Source: JBBDRV01 sp040905285 (GTDB lineage Bacteria > Bacteroidota > Rhodothermia > Balneolales > Balneolaceae). Taken from it: a DNA stretch of 6,252 bases. The stretch covers positions 1 to 6,252 of the forward strand of contig JBBDRV010000132.1 in assembly GCA_040905285.1 (NCBI GenBank), read 5' to 3'. The notes beneath the pieces were generated by a model. That model saw nothing but the letters and a program-made list of their open reading frames with translations. It did no database searches and was not told the DNA's origin. A program made the translations under genes and the position numbers. The first letter of the stretch is position 1. Every line of letters starts with the position of its first letter. This document shows, piece after piece, positions 1 to 3,579 of this stretch.

Positions 1-1
1 T

Positions 2-751
2 GACAACAGCCGTCAGGTCGGTCAGCGAACCATCCACCACCGGAACCCGGACAGCACCACCGTCCAGTTTACCGTCAAGATGTGGAAGCACCAGTCCTAC
101 CGCCACAGCCGCACCTGTCGTAGTCGGTACGATGTTGTTTGCAGCCGCACGTGCCCGCCGCAAATCCTTGTGCGGACCATCGACAATCTGCTGGTCCCCC
201 GTATAGGCATGAATGGTGGTCATGAAGGCTTTCTCCAGGCCGAATTCCTCATCCAGTATTTTCACCATGGGAGCCAGGCAGTTTGTCGTGCAGCTCGCAT
301 TGGAATAGACCGTTGCACCGGCATCAATCTTCTCATCATTCACACCGAGTACGATGGTTTGCATGTCCCCTTTGCCCGGTGCCGAGATAATCACTTTTTT
401 TGCACCTGCCTCGATATGCTTCAGAGCACTTTCTTTATCTCTGAAAATACCTGTGGACTCCACGATCACTTCAGCACCGCGCTCGCCCCACTTCAGATTG
501 GCCGGATTTTTCTCGGAAGAGACATTGATCTTCATCCCCTCAATCTGAATGCTGTCTCCGTCTGAGGAGACCTCACCCGGCCAGCGGCCATGTACAGAGT
601 CATATTTAAACAGATGAGCCAGGGTTCCGGCATCTGTCAGATCGTTGATCCCTACAATTTCGAGATCCTGTTTGTGGTATTTTAGAATAGACCGGGCGAC
701 AAGTCGTCCGATACGGCCGAATCCGTTAATTCCAACTTTAATCTTTGGCAT
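2..751 (-). CDS. gap: Glyceraldehyde-3-phosphate dehydrogenase, type I, NAD-dependent (3' end beyond window)
   Basis: This enzyme catalyses the reversible NAD-linked oxidation and phosphorylation of glyceraldehyde 3-phosphate to 1,3-bisphosphoglycerate in cytosolic glycolysis/gluconeogenesis. The minus-strand translation starts MPKIKVGINGFGRIGR, with the Rossmann motif GINGFGRIGR at residues 7-16. Asn36-Asp37 follow the second strand, and an acidic residue there is typical of NAD rather than NADP preference. The active-site motif SNASCTTNCLAP (150-161) carries the nucleophile Cys154, and His181 in TTIHAYTGDQ is the base. The phosphate-site Thr212-Gly213 and Arg235 are present. Only 250 codons are visible; the family is about 335 residues, so roughly 85 C-terminal residues lie off the left edge. 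The ATG at 751-749 is chosen because it sits directly before the Rossmann strand and has AAGG about 9 nt upstream. The loop after TTTGAA has Val216 where many family members have Lys, and the segment after RVP reads VVDGSLTDL. The gene is divergent from the downstream dehydrogenase. Identification is very secure; NAD specificity is inferred. Confidence 0.97.
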   Translation of the reverse strand, partial: MPKIKVGINGFGRIGRLVARSILKYHKQDLEIVGINDLTDAGTLAHLFKYDSVHGRWPGEVSSDGDSIQIEGMKINVSSEKNPANLKWGERGAEVIVESTGIFRDKESALKHIEAGAKKVIISAPGKGDMQTIVLGVNDEKIDAGATVYSNASCTTNCLAPMVKILDEEFGLEKAFMTTIHAYTGDQQIVDGPHKDLRRARAAANNIVPTTTGAAVAVGLVLPHLDGKLDGGAVRVPVVDGSLTDLTAVV

Positions 752-815
752 AATTTATTTCCTTGTTCTTTTCAAAAAATTACTGCATTCAAATAGTGAC
801 TAAACGCTCAACGCA

Positions 816-831
816 GTTCACTGAAGTGCAC
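816..831. promoter_or_regulatory. Imperfect palindrome, possible operator
   Basis: The sequence GTTCACTGAAGTGCAC is a dyad centred on GA at 823-824: arms GT-T-CACT and AGTG-C-AC pair at six of seven positions. It lies roughly midway between the two divergent genes, about 65 bp upstream of the gap start and about 150 bp upstream of the dehydrogenase start. That is a plausible place for a transcription-factor dimer. No regulator family is recognised from the half-site, and a dyad of this size can occur by chance. Confidence 0.25.
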
Positions 832-881
832 GTAAAATAATGGTTATAATTCACCCAATCCATTTTAGTTCAGGGATTAAA

Positions 882-939
882 CGTAATATTCCTTAAATCT
901 GAGGTGAAAGCGCTATTCTGCTGTTTGAGGGTAATATTC
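882..939. repeat. Pair of GTAATATTC direct repeats
   Basis: GTAATATTC occurs at 882-890 and again at 931-939, 49 bp apart start to start. Both copies continue into a pyrimidine-rich stretch containing CTTA or TTA. The core AATATT is itself palindromic. The pair sits immediately upstream of the dehydrogenase coding region, so it could be a binding-site pair, but AT-rich intergenic DNA makes chance recurrence possible. Confidence 0.25.
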
Positions 940-979
940 TTATCTCTCTCCGATGATTCTTATCTTTCAGAGAGACGAA

Positions 980-2626
980 ATGAAAAAAATAAATCAACGG
1001 GTACCGATGAGAGATCTGACACTGGAGAAATACAAAAATGAAGTTTACCTCGATTTTGGGGACGAAACTGTAAATGACCGGCAGAAAAAAGCTCTGGACG
1101 CTGTCCGGGATGATTTTGGAAAAGAGCACCTGCTTTATATAAACGGTGAGTTCATTCGGGGGAACTCGGGAACATTCGAAAGCCGGAACCCTTCCAGCAA
1201 TGATGAAGTGATCGGCACATTCCAGTCAGCCACCAGGGACCAGGCAGTCCAGGCGATGGACCATGCGCGGAAGGCGTTTGAGGACTGGCAATACGTACCG
1301 GCCAGAGAACGGGCCGGATACCTGTTTAAAGCTGCGGACATCATCCGCCGGAGACGTCTGGAGATCAACGCCTGGATGATCAGCGAAGCCGGTAAAAATT
1401 TCACGGAAGCCGATGCCGATACCTGTGAAGCCATCGATTTCCTGGACTATTATGCCTACGAAGCCCTGCGGCTGGATGAAGGCATGGGGGTGATCGATTC
1501 CAAGGGAGACAACAACAAGACCATTTACATGCCGATGGGTGCCGGGCTGACCATTTCCCCGTGGAACTTCCCTTTCGCCATTTTTACCGGCATGGCCATG
1601 GCTCCCGTGGTGGCCGGAAATACCGTCGTGGCAAAACCGGCCCCGGACACACCGAAAATGGGGTATCTCCTTGCAGAAATCATGGATGAGATCGATCTGC
1701 CCAAAGGCGTGTTCAACTATGTGACGGGTGATGACATTGAGGTGGGAGAGAATCTTGCCAGGTATGAGCATACCCGGTTTATCTCGTTTACAGGATCTAT
1801 GAAGGTGGGCCTGCATCTGAACAAAATCGCAGCTGAAACCAATGAGAATCAAACATTCATCAAGCGTATCATCAGTGAAATGGGAGGCAAAAATGCAATT
1901 GTTGTTGATGCGGATGCCGACCTTGAAAATGCGGCGGACTCCATCGTTAAATCAGCCTTCGGGTACCAGGGGCAGAAATGCTCCGCCGGCTCACGTGTCA
2001 TCGCACACAAGGATATTCACGACAAACTGCTGGAGATGGTGAGCGCACGGACTGAACAGATTACGGTGGGAAATGCCAAAGACAACTTTTCGGTCGGTCC
2101 GGTGATCAACCAGAAGGCCGTCGACAAAATCATGGGATATATTCGGGAGGCCAAAGAGGAGCATACCCTGGTAACCGGCGGTGAAAGAGCCGAGACAGTG
2201 GACAGTGGGTATTACATCCAGCCGACCATATTCAGTGATGTCGGCCCGGATGACCGCATTGCCCAGGAGGAAGTGTTCGGTCCGGTGATCGCCTTTATCA
2301 AAGGGGAAAACACGGATGACCTGATCCGCATCGCCAACAACACCCGCTACGGCCTGACCGGTGCCTATCACTCCCTTGACAAAAAGAAGATCGAAATGGC
2401 ACTCAGAACGTTCAAAGTAGGCAATCTCTATATCAACCGGGGATGCACGGGATCGCTGGTGGGGGCACAGCCTTTCGGCGGGTTTAAAATGAGTGGAGAC
2501 GATGCCAAAGCGGGCGGAAGGGATTACCTGCTCCACTTTCTGCTGCCGCAATCCTGGACCTACCGGCCGCATGAGAAGGTCGATTTTGATCTCCGGTTCT
2601 TCAAATACGCGGACGGCAGGAAATAG
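980..2626 (+). CDS. pruA: L-glutamate gamma-semialdehyde dehydrogenase (1-pyrroline-5-carboxylate dehydrogenase)
   Basis: This enzyme oxidises glutamate semialdehyde, the open form of pyrroline-5-carboxylate, to glutamate with NAD+, the second step of proline catabolism in the cytosol. Numbered from the ATG at 980 (548 aa), the aldehyde-dehydrogenase signatures are SPWNFPF (Asn196), the cofactor Lys219 in AKPA, FTGS near 270, the general base Glu300 in SEMGGKN, the nucleophile Cys334 in GQKCSAGSR, EEVFGP near 430, and PFGGFKMSG near 500. The INRGCTG...PFGG...AKAGG...DYL block near the C-terminus is typical of stand-alone P5C dehydrogenases of the RocA/Thermus type; there is no fused proline dehydrogenase. 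Start choice: ATGs at 953, 980 and 1007 share the frame. The one at 980 has AGAGAGA five bases upstream, while 1007 gives 539 aa and places Cys closest to the Thermus enzyme. A tail of about 25 residues after DYLLHFL looks longer than usual. No proline dehydrogenase gene is visible nearby. The family call is secure; the exact start is not. Confidence 0.93.
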   Translation: MKKINQRVPMRDLTLEKYKNEVYLDFGDETVNDRQKKALDAVRDDFGKEHLLYINGEFIRGNSGTFESRNPSSNDEVIGTFQSATRDQAVQAMDHARKAFEDWQYVPARERAGYLFKAADIIRRRRLEINAWMISEAGKNFTEADADTCEAIDFLDYYAYEALRLDEGMGVIDSKGDNNKTIYMPMGAGLTISPWNFPFAIFTGMAMAPVVAGNTVVAKPAPDTPKMGYLLAEIMDEIDLPKGVFNYVTGDDIEVGENLARYEHTRFISFTGSMKVGLHLNKIAAETNENQTFIKRIISEMGGKNAIVVDADADLENAADSIVKSAFGYQGQKCSAGSRVIAHKDIHDKLLEMVSARTEQITVGNAKDNFSVGPVINQKAVDKIMGYIREAKEEHTLVTGGERAETVDSGYYIQPTIFSDVGPDDRIAQEEVFGPVIAFIKGENTDDLIRIANNTRYGLTGAYHSLDKKKIEMALRTFKVGNLYINRGCTGSLVGAQPFGGFKMSGDDAKAGGRDYLLHFLLPQSWTYRPHEKVDFDLRFFKYADGRK

Positions 2627-2636
2627 CTTATGCATT

Positions 2637-2674
2637 TGCCGGTCCGGTGAATCCATCTGTTAAACCGGCCGGCA
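2637..2674 (+). terminator. Rho-independent terminator hairpin between convergent genes
   Basis: The left arm TGCCGGTCCGGT (2637-2648) pairs with ACCGGCCGGCA (2664-2674) to give an 11-bp, very GC-rich stem with one bulged T (2643) and a 15-nt loop. On the plus strand it begins 10 bp after the dehydrogenase stop and is followed by TCTTATTATTT, a moderately T-rich run, so it fits termination of that gene. On the minus strand the hairpin also lies just after the surface-protein stop, but no T-run follows there. It could block read-through from both sides. Stem and position are seen directly; function is inferred. Confidence 0.7.
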
Positions 2675-2679
2675 TCTTA

Positions 2680-3534
2680 TTATTTGATCAGCGTCATCTG
2701 CTGCACTTTCATAAACCGGCTGGCATTCTCTCCTTTGGCGACCATCCTGTAGAAATAGACACCGCTGGCAAGCCCGCCGGCGTTCCATACTTTCTCGTGC
2801 GTGCCCGGAATCAGGCTCTGTTCATCGACAAGGGTCTCCACCCGCCGTCCAAGCATATCATAAACGGTGATCACCACTTCAGAACGGACCGGCACCCAGT
2901 ACACGATTGTCGTGGAAGACCGGAAGGGATTCGCATAGTTCTGCTTCAGGTCATACACCAGCGGGACTTCCTGCATGGTCACCATATCAAACTGTTCAAG
3001 GCCCGCTGTTTCATCCTCTCCGTCAGATGAGGTAACCTGCCATTCGTAGGACATGTGCGGTTCAAAGAAGGTCGTCATCTCTTCGGCAACCCAGGTCGTA
3101 TCCGTCAGTTCATCCACCGTAAACTCCAGGCCATCCTCCCGCAGCACGGAAAGGGAATAGCTGATCGGCTCATTCTCCAGTGTGGTTGATTCGGACCACT
3201 CGAATTTCACCTGGTTCACCGGTATCGTATCGTTGTTGGCCGGGAATAGCAGAGCCACGGGTGAAGGCGGGTCATTTACATGATTCACCGTAATCTGGTA
3301 ATCCCTTCTGGACGAGAGGCCTTCCGGATCATAGACCCTCAGGCGCAGCTGGATGTTCTCCTCGTAGAACAGCGGCGTGGTTGTGAGTGACAGTGTCCGT
3401 GAATCTTTATCCAGGTCCACAATCAGGTGCTGGTCCGTGCTCTCCTGTTTCAGGGTCTGCTCTTTCGGAACAGTTTCTGTAACACCGGATGGTTCCAGTG
3501 CCGCTCCGGCATGGTCCTCCTGCAGGTGATTCAC
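2680..3534 (-). CDS. C-terminal part of split surface protein: cadherin-like end, FnIII-like domain, T9SS type A sorting domain
   Basis: This 284-codon frame opens with a GTG that overlaps the TGA of the upstream frame by two bases (GTGA). Residues 36-90 are the second half of an Ig/cadherin-like domain, ending in RLRVYDPEG...DYQITVNHVNDPP. Residues 90-187 form a fibronectin III-like domain with FEWSES and YEWQVTSSDGED. Residues 193-284 are a Por/T9SS sorting domain with LKQNYANPF (196-204), YDMLGRRVETL, LASGVYFYRM and a short basic C-terminus. In the known system such domains direct Sec-exported proteins through the outer membrane for release or anchoring. This frame has no signal peptide, no convincing Shine-Dalgarno and starts mid-domain, so alone it could not reach the T9SS. 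It ends in tandem TAA codons. It is best read as the 3' portion of the upstream gene, separated by a -1 frameshift; translational coupling through the GTGA overlap is the alternative. Confidence 0.8.
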   Translation of the reverse strand: MNHLQEDHAGAALEPSGVTETVPKEQTLKQESTDQHLIVDLDKDSRTLSLTTTPLFYEENIQLRLRVYDPEGLSSRRDYQITVNHVNDPPSPVALLFPANNDTIPVNQVKFEWSESTTLENEPISYSLSVLREDGLEFTVDELTDTTWVAEEMTTFFEPHMSYEWQVTSSDGEDETAGLEQFDMVTMQEVPLVYDLKQNYANPFRSSTTIVYWVPVRSEVVITVYDMLGRRVETLVDEQSLIPGTHEKVWNAGGLASGVYFYRMVAKGENASRFMKVQQMTLIK

Positions 3535-3579
3535 CCGTTCCGCACTCGTTTGATCTCCCTCGCCGACCGGAGGCCGTCA
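3531..3579 (-). other. Frameshift junction splitting the surface-protein gene
   Basis: The upstream frame reads AAC GGG TGA; the downstream frame reads GTG AAT CAC across the same bases. One additional G in the GGG run at 3534-3536 would give AAC GGG GTG AAT and join both frames. The downstream frame is closed by TGA at 3579-3577, so the shift must lie within about 45 bp. There is no X XXY YYZ slippery heptamer at the junction, which argues against programmed -1 frameshifting. The two halves complement each other (N-terminal repeats without sorting domain, sorting domain without signal peptide, one domain divided between them), which supports a single original gene. Confidence 0.75.

Larger units (their letters stand above)
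752..979. promoter_or_regulatory. Divergent intergenic region between gap and the P5C dehydrogenase gene
   Basis: This AT-rich 228-bp spacer must hold the promoters of two divergent genes. Seen directly: a TATAAT hexamer at 845-850 reading rightward with only a poor -35 match (CTGAAG, 821-826, 18-nt spacer); a TAAATCTG at 893-900 that is one mismatch from the TAnnTTTG -7 element known in Bacteroidota; an imperfect palindrome at 816-831; and the nonamer GTAATATTC twice (882-890 and 931-939). None of these defines a start site on its own. The gap ribosome site is AAGG at 764-761 on the minus strand. The dehydrogenase has AGAGAGA at 969-975, five bases before its likely ATG. That promoters are present is inferred from the gene orientation; their exact positions are uncertain. 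Confidence 0.5.

Noticed and set aside
80..565. A 161-codon open frame on the plus strand within the gap gene
   Set aside because: It is antisense to a clearly conserved GAPDH coding sequence, and its translation (rich in Cys, His and Arg) shows no recognisable domain.
1226..1852. A 208-codon minus-strand frame inside the P5C dehydrogenase gene (and a similar one at 1991-2656)
   Set aside because: Both are antisense shadows of a strongly conserved enzyme. Their His/Gly/Phe-rich translations resemble reverse-complemented codons and no domain is seen.
3525..3545. Programmed -1 ribosomal frameshifting at the split
   Set aside because: The zero-frame codons before the stop are CGG AAC GGG, which do not form an X XXY YYZ slippery heptamer, and I see no obvious stable stem just downstream. 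A plain indel is simpler.
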